The notes under the pieces were generated by a model. The model ran no database searches. It was not told where the DNA came from and saw only the letters and a list, made by a program, of their open reading frames with translations. A DNA stretch of 64,000 bases, from contig CP141137.1 in NCBI GenBank assembly GCA_035236585.1, positions 9,378,327 through 9,442,326 of the forward strand. Direction: 5' to 3'. Positions 1 through 10,520 of the stretch are shown here, one piece after another. The DNA comes from Warburgia ugandensis (Eukaryota > Streptophyta > Magnoliopsida > Canellales > Canellaceae). Each line of letters opens with the position of its first letter. The stretch's first letter is position 1. Both the position numbers and the translations under genes were made by a program.

Positions 1-572
1 ATTCTATTCTTTCTTGTCTTACCACTCATCTAGCTCAGCATCCTTATTTCTGCGACACTCATCCTATGAGCATGATGTTCCTTAACTGCCCAACACTCTG
101 ATTCGTAGAGCATGGCCAGCCTTATGGTTATCCTATAAAATTTTCCTTTTAGTTTGAGCAGCACCTGCCGATCATACAAAAATCCAGATGCACATCTCCA
201 TCTGTTCCAACCCGCTTGGATTCTTTGGGTAACCTCCCTCTCAATCTCTCCACTCTCATGAATCATTGATCCTAAGTACCGAAAGTGGTCTTTTACGAGA
301 ACTTCTTGGTTATCAATCTTGATTGGTGTTCCACTCCTACTTTCCTTGCTAAAATTACATTCTATATATTCTGTCTTAGTTCTGCTGATTTTAAATCCTT
401 TAGATTCTAATTCTAATGCTTCTCTCCATAACTCTAGCTTTGTGTTTACACCCTCCCTTGTCTCATCAATTAAGACTATGTCATCTGCAAATAGCATGCA
501 CTAGGGAATCTCCTCATGCAGATGTTTTGTTAACTCATCCATAACCAACATGAAAAGGCATGGCTCCCATAA
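1..572 (-). pseudogene. RTE-type LINE reverse transcriptase fragment
   Basis: On the minus strand this reads as the middle of a non-LTR retrotransposon reverse transcriptase. It has a segment like '[12 protein letters not shown]', then the catalytic FADD box near 480-497, then the downstream thumb region ('RYLGSMI', 'GWNRWRCAS', 'KLKGKFYR', 'MLYESECWAVK', 'MSVAEIRML'). That order is typical of the RTE-like LINEs common in plants. Two in-frame TAG stops (complement of 501-503 and 30-32) stand where the family normally has tryptophan, so the copy is dead. The reading frame continues past the left edge of the window. No 5' end, endonuclease domain or target duplication is visible. Confidence 0.85.
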
Positions 573-1526
573 AAAGTACATAATAGAAATGTGCAAACAC
601 ATAATAAGTATCATGTAGAGCAATGTGTAGCCCATAATTAGCTAGGATTATTCTAGTGAGTCCTCCTATGGTGAACAAAAAGATGTCAGTCTCTGAAAAT
701 CTTCCTCATCATGTAGAGCAACATCTTCCTCATGATGTACAAGTTGGTGACAAGAGTATCTAAAAGGTAGAGACTTTAGCTCTTAGTGAGTGGGTTCAAG
801 TCGCCACTCATCTACCAAAACAAAAACAAAGGACAACAGAGCTAAAAGAGTAAAAAAACAGAATGACTGGAAAAGTTGAATCTTTATTGCATCTCTGTTA
901 GCAGTCCTTACAAAATGACAAAAAACAGAATTGAGCTTTATACATAGGATCCAAACATTATATGAGGTCATGACAGGAAACAACTCCTAGCAGCTCATTA
1001 GCTTAGACGGGCACTGGATAGGGAGGAGATCATGGCCCAGGGTGGGAGATAGTTGAAGTCAGAAGGATTTTTTATTTTTTTTTCTATGATTAAGGTCCCC
1101 AAGGACATAACTACTAGGATTACATGGTCAGGACTACTTTATGCATCAATTAAGGAAGACCAGGCTCATCACTGCTCTGGTTCAGCTCTTAATATATTGA
1201 TCCCTTAAATCCTTGTACTTGTCAAACATTTTTATTAGATGAAATGGTATGTTTTCTGGTTAATAGTGTCATGAGAGACAGTTATAGATTGTTATTCGTA
1301 CCATTAAACTGAAAACTGTGTTATTTATTAGCATTGGCTGCACACAGGTGATTTTAACAGCTTTTCAGGCTTCAAGATCAACTTGCTCGCCATTCCAAAA
1401 AAGGATCAAATTGCTCATATCGAACCTCTTTTATTTTTCAATTGTATATTTGATTCCTGGAAAGTGGATCTATTATATGATCCAAAGCAGGGCTGCAATT
1501 TGTTACTATCACAATCAACTACTTCG
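573..1526. other. gene-free stretch
   Basis: AT-rich sequence with short open frames only. I see no domain, splice structure or repeat family member that I can name. Confidence 0.4.
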
Positions 1527-1631
1527 CAGCCTTACCTTGCATTTTTGCAAGAGACTGTCTCCACTACCCAAACCCATGACCTCAAGGTCACACGATGGTA
1601 ACTCTACCATTGCAACAAGGCTTCCCTTCTA
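1527..1631 (-). mobile_element. Au SINE, partial copy
   Basis: The 5' (tRNA-like) half of an Au SINE in minus orientation: the Au core ('CTTACCTTGCATTTTTGCAAG'-like stretch), a degenerate B box near 1568-1580, and an A-box-like 'accattgcaacaaggct' at about 1605-1621. The T-tailed 3' half is missing and replaced by unrelated sequence. No TSD found. Confidence 0.7.
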
Positions 1632-2748
1632 CCTAACAAATCTAAGTCCATTCAGAATTGCAGTTGAGTGGCACTTTAGAGCTATCCTCTCAGAGGATCT
1701 AGCTTTGTCCAAGTTTTCACTTTAAGCAGGTGGTCCTATACAGCCTCCTCACTGGTTCTGAGGGATACGCCCCTCTTTGGGCACATTTCTAGAACAAATG
1801 AACTTACCTAACACACAGCCAGCTACAGCTTCCACATGGATTTCTCCACATGAGCACCGACCTTTGCTTTCTGTCAGCAGTCTCTATCTATTGAGAGAGC
1901 TTTCCACCGATCATCCTCCTGCTCTGGAAAGGACTTCTTCCTCTTCCAATACTCATTCTATAACAAGATAGAAGCTTTGATGTTTTGGCTGGCAATGACA
2001 GTATCAAATTCCAGGATCAAATTTAAACCATTGAGATCTTCAAGGTGCTTCCTTTCCCTACATCGTAGCATCCTCCTCCCACCTGACTTGAATGAAAAAT
2101 GGCCATTTTTCAGCTCTAAACTATCTGGAACCCTCTCAGGCTCTGGAATGCGAGCTTGCCCTTAAGATAAATCAAGTCAAGAAGGTTGATGCAGACTTAG
2201 TTTATTGCTCTTGCATATTTATTGATTGCAAGCAATGCAAATCTTGGAACTTCACTGCCGCTGTAGCGCTCCTATTATAAGCAACAGATTTAGATCAAGA
2301 TCCATTTCCTGAAAGACTGGGACACCTGTCACCCACAAGTGTCTTTAAAGAAGATTGGAGCTCCAAAATCAATACTGCTTGATTCTGGTCATAATCATAG
2401 TCTCAACATCCCCGCCAGATAACTCCTCTTCATCCTGAAGAAATTGATATGCCATTCCTTCTCAGTTATCCACTTCCATTGGCTGCTGAATGCATATTAC
2501 CGATCACTGGAGAAAGGACCTTCTCAGAAGATCTCCCTCAGCTCCGAGCTATCAATTTAGCCTCTCTATTAAAAAACCAATTCTTATTTACTTATAATAA
2601 ATAAGAGAAATGCTATCCATACTGAGTTTCCTAAACTGACCTGTGGTGCCTCTGGCTAGGCCCCATCTTTGGATGGTCTACCCAATCATCTTGTTCAGCC
2701 TCCCCTGTTTACTTATAAACCAAATCTGCATCTCAAAATAAGGAGTAC
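1632..2748. other. gene-free stretch
   Basis: Several short open frames on the plus strand but no recognisable domain or conserved motif. I would not call a gene here. Confidence 0.4.
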
Positions 2749-3306
2749 CCGCCCTTTTCCATGCATGGTATAACATTTTCTGATCTAAGCCGTTCAGCGC
2801 ATTTAGAATGTGAAAAATAGATAAATCAGTGCATTAGGACGATTCTATCCGCCTGTTTTAGTTCTTAGAAAAACATAATAAGGGCTAAAAATATAATTGT
2901 TAACCTAAAGAAACATAGGCATGAAATATGATGTCTAGACCAGTTAATCCATTCCAAACATGATGACTGGATTAGATCTAACAAAAATTGTTTCACCATG
3001 CATGAAAACTATGGTATGGATTCCTTCCTCTCTTGTTGAGCATTCACACCGAGCGGGACTAAACAATAGTTCTCTTTGGTTTCTAGAAAATCCATTCCTA
3101 ACATGATGACAGGATTGGATCTAACAAAAACTGTTTCACCATGCATGAAAACTAGGGTATGGACACGATGAGCGGATTAGATCTAACAAAAACTGTTTCA
3201 CCATGCATGAAAACTAGGGTACGGACTCCTTCCTCTCTTGTTGAGCGTTTACACCTAGCGGGACTTAACAATAGTTCTCTTTGGTTTCTAGAAAATTCAT
3301 AACCTA
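2749..3306. repeat. tandem and inverted copies of a MITE-like dispersed repeat
   Basis: A unit of about 143 bp occurs at 2949-3092, as a 70 bp partial copy at 3093-3161, and again at 3162-3306. It is marked by 'catgatga..ggattagatc', 'tttcaccatgcatgaaaac' and 'ctccttcctctcttgttgag'. An inverted partner of the same end motif lies at about 2755-2800. Relatives occur at about 3400-3620, 8620-8770, 46810-46870 with 47140-47240, and 57890-58070. This suggests a non-autonomous DNA-element family with inverted ends. No exact target duplication was identified. Confidence 0.6.
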
Positions 3307-3629
3307 ACGCGTATGCCAAGAGTGAAGACATCCACACCCCGTTATCATGTGCTTTGTAAATTTAAGTCATTCTTTATGTTCTAATTGGCTTAGACTAGAG
3401 ATCAAATTTCAAGCCATTGAATGCTTCCACATATACTTTTTTGAGTTAAAAATAGAGAATATTTATTTTTATTAATTTTTTAAAATACCCAAAACAAGTA
3501 GTTAGGGAGATGCAAATGCATTGACTTCGGTGGGTTAGCTTTTAATACGGAGAAACATGATGAACGGTTGAGACAATAAATTAAAAAAATTCATCATGCA
3601 CGAAAAGAGGCATGTACCACGGGCTCAAA

Positions 3630-4600
3630 ACCTATTCAACTTGGTCACAGTATCGCTTGTTTCTCTATCCGGCTTTGTAAATTTGTTTCAAAGCAATTGT
3701 TCAGAGGCGTCCGGCCACGCCATGAACCTCCACCGGCGTTCAAATTGTCAATCCAAAAGCTTCAAGCAAAGTGCCACCATACGCATTTGGGCAATCAACA
3801 GCCCCAAGTCTTTCGCTGTTTAATTAAAACAAATAATAATCTTAATTACTGGACCAGGTCTAAGCATGATTCAACATCAAGCACTACCGCCCGCTTGTTT
3901 ATTCAACAAGGTTTACATTTGGACTCGCGAGATGCCTACTAAGATCAGCAAAGATTGTAATCGGCACCGACACCTAAGGGGTTATTAGGAATAATTGTTA
4001 GGAAGTAACAACTGAAACAGGCAAAACACCCACCACCCAGCTGGTCATTGCACCTTGTACCCGACAGCTTCAAGAATAAGGTAAATTTTTTAAAGCAATG
4101 ACATCTAATCGTCCCTGGACGTAAACATCAAGCTAATCGGATGATCATAAACATCACTTTCAATTTTAATAATCAACGGTTGAGATTTCCTACTCAATGA
4201 AAACATAAAGCAAGAGCATCCAATCTAGTTGATTCGTTGGTGTTTCTGATCGAAGAAAAAGGTTGATGGATTATGTCTCCAGAAAAAGGAGGGCGCTCCC
4301 GTTGTGGCACTGGAGCAAGTTCTCTTTCAAGAAGATCCACTAAAAATTCATACTCGCCCAAATCGCTGAGGAAATAAAACAAAACCATATCCAGGTATCA
4401 TTGTACTCAAAGACCACAACACTGAAGATAAGTACTTGTCCAACAGAAGCAAATTCTTCTAAAAACTAAAGCTGCAAAACATGTCACGAGAAAAGCCTCC
4501 CCGAGAGGCATCACTGCTCAACTGCATGAGAAAAGGGAATTTACAGCAAAATCCCTGTATCTGTCAGGATGAGATGAGATGCAAGGAGAAACCATTGACA
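3630..4600. other. RPL41 3' flank, no other gene seen
   Basis: Short open frames only. The part nearest 4606 should hold the L41 3' UTR and polyadenylation region. Nothing else is recognisable. Confidence 0.35.
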
Positions 4601-4605
4601 TGTCT

Positions 4606-6455
4606 CTACTTGGATCTCTGCCTCATCTTTCGGCGCTTCCTCTTCAGTCTCCTCATACGCTTCTTCTTCCACTGCAATTACACACCACAATCCACCATTC
4701 AGATTCAGGAAGGCAACAGAAAATGTAGCTCTCGATTCAGTGAGAAAAAGTTACCATTACAAGCAGCAAGTGATTCATGTGAAAACAATAAAGCTAACCA
4801 TGTATTCCACAAGCAATAAAGAAAATTTCAAATGACTAGGAACTTCCAAAGTTAAGAACATGCAAGCAGAAGTCCTTAAACCATTGATTATGCCGATTTA
4901 GGATTAATCCTTGTTTCATTGTCAAAAAGCATTACAGAGGGTTTCAGAAGAGGCCATGTTAAACAATTGAAAGAACCGAAATGGAAAAACCTAGTTTGAT
5001 ATATGGAAACGCCAGCCAATCAATTGGAAACAAACGGGTTAAAAAAAATTACTGGACAATCCATTCACGTTTATCAAAAAGTGAGTCCATACCAGCGTAG
5101 GAATGAATACTATTACATGAGACATTTAGCACTGACTAGTCTACCATATGAACAAACTAGATGAACCATATCATGAAGAAGAGGAAGGGGTAATAACGAT
5201 TTAGTTGGATAAACTAGATGAACCATATCATGTAGAGGAATAAAAATATATGTTGATTAAGGTTCAAAAATGTCTTTGACTTTCTTTCACGGTGGAGCAC
5301 TTACAACTACCTACAGAAGCTACTGCAAATATGTAACAACTGAAGGAGCAAATGCCTCCCAGGGAAATGATAGCCGTCTCATTCAATTGCAACTGATCAT
5401 TTTGAATACAATGCCCACTGATCATTTTGAGTACAACGGCCAGTTTAAGGGCCAGCATTGTTACATTGTAATATACCAATTACCAATTCAAAACTCCAAA
5501 AATATTCTGTCTGAGGCATAAAAAGGCAGTTTCTTGTATTCCCAAAGAGCATACGTTTTGCAATTACAAAGGAAAATAAGGCATCATACTTTTGCAATCC
5601 GGAACAAAGTAAAACCCTATCAATGACACAAAAACCATGAAAACCAAAACCATTCATTTCTAAAATGTTAAAGATCTGGAAGTTTAAATCAGCAGAGAAT
5701 AATTACATAACTTACAATTTTCAAAACCCCAACACGTAGATGAGATTATAATGGAAAAGGTCAAAACCCTACATACTCCCAACATCAAAACCATGCACTT
5801 CAAATTCCAGAAATCATGTTAGAAAATCACAACGAGCTTTAGAAGCAGCACTGAATATATACATACCCAAACCGCAAGCAAGATCCCAAAAGAAAGGGGG
5901 GGAAAAAAGGAGAAACAAACAAAACCCTATATGTTGAGACCATCAAAACCATTCCTTTCAGAACCCATAAATCACGGTGATAGAATGACAAGAGGCTAAA
6001 AATTAGGAAATAATTACACAAATTATGTTCTTCAAAACCCTAGACTATAAACGAGATTTTGGAAGATAACTCACATGTATGAAGAAGCATAACAAAAACC
6101 ATGAACATCCACTAAATCATACACCTGTCCTAATTCGAGTAAAGTATATGCAAGTTATTCATCAAACACATATCTTTCAAAACAAAATCGGCCAAGGGTA
6201 AAGACCATAAGTTCACAATCTAGAATCCGTAAATAGAGAAAACAAATTGAGATGCTCTAAAAAATCACCAGATCTGAACAAACTAACACTACCAAAAAGA
6301 GCAACAGAAACTCGAAATAACCTCTTAAAAACTAACAATCTTTCATGGAACAAAAAGAAAAAAATCAGCTGATGAAATACAACAAGAACGAAGATCAGAA
6401 AATTGAGGAACATATTCCAGGGTTTAGAGAAGGAAAATCAAACCTTGGCCCTCAT
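4606..6455 (-). CDS. RPL41: 60S ribosomal protein L41 (eL41), 25 aa, two coding exons
   Basis: Coding exons are complement 6444-6455 (ATG plus three codons, M-R-A-K) and complement 4606-4671 (21 codons plus TAG). The second exon reads 'WKKKRMRRLKRKRRKMRQRSK' (first 20 or so residues), which with the first exon gives the invariant 25-residue eukaryotic L41 sequence. Splice sites are canonical: GT after the AAG codon at 6443-6442 and AG at 4673-4672, phase 0. The product is a tiny basic helix of the large ribosomal subunit that sits at the intersubunit face. The 1.77 kb intron is remarkably long for a 78 bp coding sequence and is filled with degenerate 'AAAACCCTA'-like repeats. The start is fixed by the family N-terminus and by the TATA box about 100 bp upstream. 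The coding assignment is near certain; further 5' UTR structure was not resolved. Confidence 0.93.
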
Positions 6456-6552
6456 CTTCTCTTTGGCTCGCTCGCTTTCCCTCGGCAAACTCCACGAACA
6501 GTTTCTCGTGGAATTGCAGCGATTCACCAGGTAGTACACAGCGGCTCTTGCG

Positions 6553-6593
6553 CTATTTATAGGATTAGGGTTTTGTGTGGAGGAAAACCCTAA
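6553..6593 (-). promoter_or_regulatory. RPL41 core promoter: TATA box and telo-boxes
   Basis: Reading the minus strand toward RPL41, a TATA box (ATAAATAG, complement 6553-6560) lies about 100 bp before the start codon. It is preceded by AAAACCCTAA (complement 6565-6574), with a second telo-box in the opposite orientation at 6584-6593. Telo-boxes next to TATA boxes are typical of plant ribosomal-protein promoters. Function is inferred from position and motif. Confidence 0.7.
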
Positions 6594-6940
6594 GCTAAGG
6601 GCATTTTAGTCTCAGTAAGAATTGCAGCGGTTCGCCTTATTCATAGACACGTCTGATTGCACAAGTTAAAAAAAGATGCGTGTTGATTGGTGAACGAAGG
6701 GGTTATGTGGGTCCACTTTCGTTGGCCAAATTACAGGTTGTCTGACATAATTACATCGCCAAATTGAGATAATTGGACCCACAAAAATAGTTGATCCGAA
6801 GCATTCCATTTGATCGTAATCGAATAGCTCTACCATCCATGGAATCGTTTTATTTTTTTATTTTTTTTGGTTATACATGGAACGATAATTTTGTTCGGTT
6901 GAATAATTAAGGGAGATCAACGTGTTCATAACTTTGGAGA

Positions 6941-7107
6941 GGAGCCTTGGTGCAATGGTAAAAGTTGTCGTCGTGTGACTTGAAGTCACAGGTTCAAGCC
7001 GTGGAAACAGCCTCTTGCAAATGCAATGTATACTTTAAGCCCTTGTAATCCGCCCCTTCCCCAGACCCTACGTAGGCGGGAGCTTCGCGCACTTTGGCTG
7101 CCCTTTA
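6941..7107 (+). mobile_element. Au SINE
   Basis: Nearly full-length copy: 5' 'ggagccttggtgcaatggta' with a Pol III A box, a B box 'ggttcaagcc', then the Au body ending 'ggctgcccttt'. Flanks share an imperfect duplication (about 'gtgttcata' / 'atgttcata'). About 23 bp of the core are missing. Confidence 0.88.
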
Positions 7108-7202
7108 ACATGTTCATATTTGATCATCTAAAACATATCTAAGTGGAGGTGAGGATTTATCTAAAAAGGAATGCTAAATCAAAGCCTTAGTGGCTCCATG
7201 AC

Positions 7203-7550
7203 AATAGAATTTACCTATAGATAATCTACATATTTCATGTAAGTCCTTTGGCTTTTGATTCTCTTAGTTCAAAAATCATGCAGATTAGCGTATTATAAGA
7301 TCATGTTTTTTCTTTTTGAATATAGACACTGCTTAGAGTGCTCCAAGTCGTCCACGAAAAGAAGATTTATTTACATGTTAGAATCAACTGTCATGGATGA
7401 CTTAAAGCATTCTAAACAGTTGTCCATATGCAATAACAAAAAATGCGATCTTATAACATGCTAATCTACATGATTTTTGGATTAGGAGACATCTAAATTT
7501 AAAACAATTAGATGAACTAGATTGATCATCTATAGGTGAATTTTGCCGTG
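7203..7550. mobile_element. fold-back MITE forming a nearly full-length hairpin
   Basis: The left half (from 'gaatttacctatagat', through 'aaaaatcatgcagattagc', to 'gagtgctccaagtcgtcc') is matched in reverse complement by the right half ('ggatgacttaaagcattc', 'gctaatctacatgattttt', 'atctataggtgaatttt'), centre near 7375. Arms are about 80-85% complementary. No coding capacity. The outer duplication is unclear, so the transposase superfamily is not assigned. Confidence 0.75.
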
Positions 7551-7607
7551 TAAAAAGTTGAGCGCTCAAATTTTTGCAATCCTCTTATCTAAGATTGCTT
7601 AATAAAG

Positions 7608-7740
7608 ATCATAGATCAAATGAATAGTTCAAATCATCCATAAGTGGAACCATTAAGCAAATTACACTTGAAAAAATCATAGATCAAATGAATAGTTCAA
7701 ATCATCCATAAGCAGACCCATTAAGCAAATTACACTTGAA
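7608..7740 (+). repeat. tandem duplication of about 66 bp
   Basis: Two adjacent copies of 'atcatagatcaaatgaatag...ttacacttga' (7608-7674 and 7676-7740), with only a few differences. Confidence 0.85.
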
Positions 7741-7992
7741 TGAGGTCACGACCATTCATCATATTTGTCATCGTTACCAAAATTGGCAATGGGAGTCCAC
7801 ACTGCCTTTTTCTTTGCTTTTTTCCCTTTCTTGAAAGATCCCAATCGTATATCATATTTTTGGTACAACAATTAAGAAAGGTACAAGTAATCAATGAGAT
7901 TGGATAATCTTGACAAGTCGTTTTCTTTCTTAAAGTTTCATAAAAATAAATCACCATGGTTTTTATCAAAGAAAACATAAGTCAAAAGCATT

Positions 7993-8142
7993 AGAAGGGG
8001 GGAGTCTTGTGCAATGGTAAAAATTGTCGTCATGTGACCTTGAGGTCATGGGTTCAAGGCGTTGAATCAGATTCTTAGGCCCTTGTGGTCCGCTCCTTCT
8101 TTAAACCCTGCATAGGCGGGAGCTTTAGGGCTGCCCTTTTTT
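7993..8142 (+). mobile_element. Au SINE with perfect 19 bp TSD
   Basis: The body carries A and B boxes and ends 'gggctgcccttttt'. Identical 19 bp copies of 'aacataagtcaaaagcatt' flank it at 7974-7992 and 8143-8161. An internal deletion removes the 'TTGCAAAATGCAAGGTAAGGC' part of the core. The perfect duplication argues for a relatively recent insertion of an already deleted type, or a later deletion. Confidence 0.92.
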
Positions 8143-8333
8143 AACATAAGTCAAAAGCATTCACTAGTCAAATAATTTCATTTGTAGCCTGGAAAAGCTA
8201 TACCTGTGCATGTAATAGTCAATGCATTTTATTGATTCTAACAACTTGTTCGGATTTTTGAGCAAAGGGAAAGACCTAAAAAGTGAAGTTCTCTTGGAAC
8301 ACGTCTTATTTAATCTCATAGTCTTGGCTCATA

Positions 8334-8496
8334 GTATAGTGCAACGGTAAAAGTTGTCGTCATGTGACCTTGAGGTCATAGGTTCAAGGCGTGGAATCAG
8401 CCTCTTGCAAAAAGCAAGGTAAGGCTGGCCCTTGTGGTCCTCCCCTTCCTCAAACCCTGCATAGGCAGGAGCTTTGAGCACTGGAGCTGCCCTTTT
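8334..8496 (+). mobile_element. Au SINE, 5'-truncated
   Basis: Starts near the A box ('gtgcaacggtaaaagttg') and lacks the usual 'ggagccttgg' leader. B box and body present. Flanking 15 bp duplications differ at 2 positions (8319-8333 and 8497-8511). Confidence 0.87.
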
Positions 8497-8511
8497 TAGT
8501 CTGGGCTTATA

Positions 8512-10066
8512 CTTTGGGTTAATTACTTTTGACTAATAAAATGAACTAACTACCTAATTGGGTTAAATGTGATACATGTCATCTTGAGAGAGTCTAAGAA
8601 CCTCTCCACATATCACTTCTCTTGAAAATTTTAATAAAAGTGGATTATCTTAACTTTTTACCGCTCTAAAAACATCCATTAGGCAATGAAATTTGACCTC
8701 TATCCTATCTAGCTTTTTCCAAACATGATGAATGACCTAGATCTACCTAAAAAAGTATCACTGTGCATTTAAAAAATGGTTGCAGAGTTTACTAGGACTT
8801 AATAACTAATTTGCAACTAAGAGGTCTCAAAAGGGCAAGTAGGCAAGTTGTGGGTCCAATTGGCATGGGTGGATGACAAGAATGCATACCTGAACCCAAC
8901 CCATTTATAGGGTCTAGTTTGCAAGTAAATAGGTAATTCAGGGTGAGAATGAAAATTTTAACTCTTTTGATATTCTAATTATTTAAGTAAATTAAGACCT
9001 AATAAAAAAAATAAAATTCAAATTAGCAATTCTTGGAAGAAAGAAGGAATTGAAACATATAAAGATCAAGATTTGATAATCAATCAACACTAAAACCTTT
9101 GAATTCTAATGGAAATTGAAGTTATTAGAGAGAGAAGCAAATGACTTTAATAGCTCACTAAATCTTCTTCTAGACCCACAATAGTAACTATTTGACCTTC
9201 TTCTCTTCTCCCATTTCCATTGGGTCAATTCCTTAATGGTCCTCTGCTTCTCACCTATTTCCATTTCAACCCAATTTCGACCCCAAGCCAAAAACTAGTA
9301 AAAAGAAATGAATGAATTTCTCTACACCAAATCATATAAAATTGCAAAAAAGATATGGATCTTTTTTTCTTATGAATAATGATTTTAGTTCGAGTTGGCA
9401 TGATTTGAACCTCGACATCAAAGTATTGGTCTTCTTCAAGCTCTCTATTTTTCGTATGAGCAATTTGAAGTACTAATATCCAAGAGAATGGCCCCTCTTA
9501 CTTTTAAGGAAGAGCTTTGAATCTATTTAGATATTTTTTCCAACAAATATTATATTTGTTTGTTATTATATAAGAAATATTCTCCTTATCAGTTATAATT
9601 TTATCATATTAACAAAAATCTTGGTGGTTACCAAACTATTAAACACAAAACAAATCAAACAGAATCCTTAAAAATTAGGCCTCCAATATTGGTAGTTAAT
9701 AGACAATGAAGTATTTTCCTGGAATAGGTTATGTTTCTATCTTCTCATGCAATAATGCAAATTGAATCTAGCAAGATATTACTTCTTACTTATTCTTCAA
9801 TTTTATCTCTATTTTTTATTGATCCCCCTCTTCTATATATAAATCACCCTGTCTATCTTTTCTCACTTCTCTTCCTTTTCCTCTCTTCTTCTCTCACTTC
9901 CTATGTGATGCCAACTTCAAAGCAATTGATGATTCAACTTCAAAGTACACAAACAAAGACATGTAAATGGTAAATAAAATAGGATAAAGTTATAGAAGAT
10001 TTAAAGTTGATAATTACTTCTTTTGACATAATTGCTTTTAGCTTTCTTCTTGGTGAAACTATAATG
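8512..10066. other. gene-free stretch
   Basis: AT-rich. About 8620-8770 is a relative of the 'catgatga..' MITE-like family seen at 2949-3306. Otherwise only short open frames without recognisable motifs. Confidence 0.4.
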
Positions 10067-10520
10067 TGTTAAAAACTTAACCAATACGCCAAAATCCACA
10101 AACCAATGGAATGTGTCAAGTCATTTTCTTAAACCAATGTCCCAAGTCATTGGTGGGCCCCCTTATGTCTCACGCTATAAGGTGGGTCCTCTTAGGATCA
10201 TAACATATCGCCACACTTCCACAGCCAATGTTCATGGCAACCCACTTTGAGTAGCTCACACTTTGAACTAGGTCGCCTCTCCGCTTTTTGTGGTTGCTTT
10301 CACTCTAGCACCAAGTAGCACTTTCCACAAGTCACCCCTTTAGAAATTCAAACTCCTGACTTGGACATTACTCTAATACCAAATGTTAAGAATTTAACCA
10401 ATGTACCAAAATCTCCATGATTAATGGAACTCATTAAGTCAATTTCTTAAACCAATGTCCTATACTATTGATGGGCCTCCTTACATCGGATACCATAAGG
10501 TGGTACTTGGGACCATAACA
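10067..10520 (-). mobile_element. TRIM element (terminal-repeat retrotransposon in miniature)
   Basis: Two direct repeats of 139 bp (10067-10205) and 137 bp (10384-10520), roughly 75% identical, surround a 178 bp non-coding interior. On the minus strand each repeat begins TGTTATG and ends TTAACA, as LTRs do. Just inside the 5' LTR is TTTGGTATTAGAG (complement of about 10371-10383), close to the initiator-tRNA-Met primer site TGGTATCAGAGC. A purine-rich 'ggaagtgtgg' precedes the 3' LTR, as a polypurine tract would. No gag or pol. Flanking 5 bp are not identical, fitting an old insertion. Confidence 0.82.

Noticed and set aside
6941-6985. tRNA gene-like A and B boxes
   Set aside because: They belong to the tRNA-derived head of Au SINEs; no cloverleaf or acceptor stem is preserved.
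9731-9973. 80-codon hydrophobic open frame
   Set aside because: Low-complexity Leu/Ser-rich translation of a pyrimidine-rich stretch; no splice context or motif.
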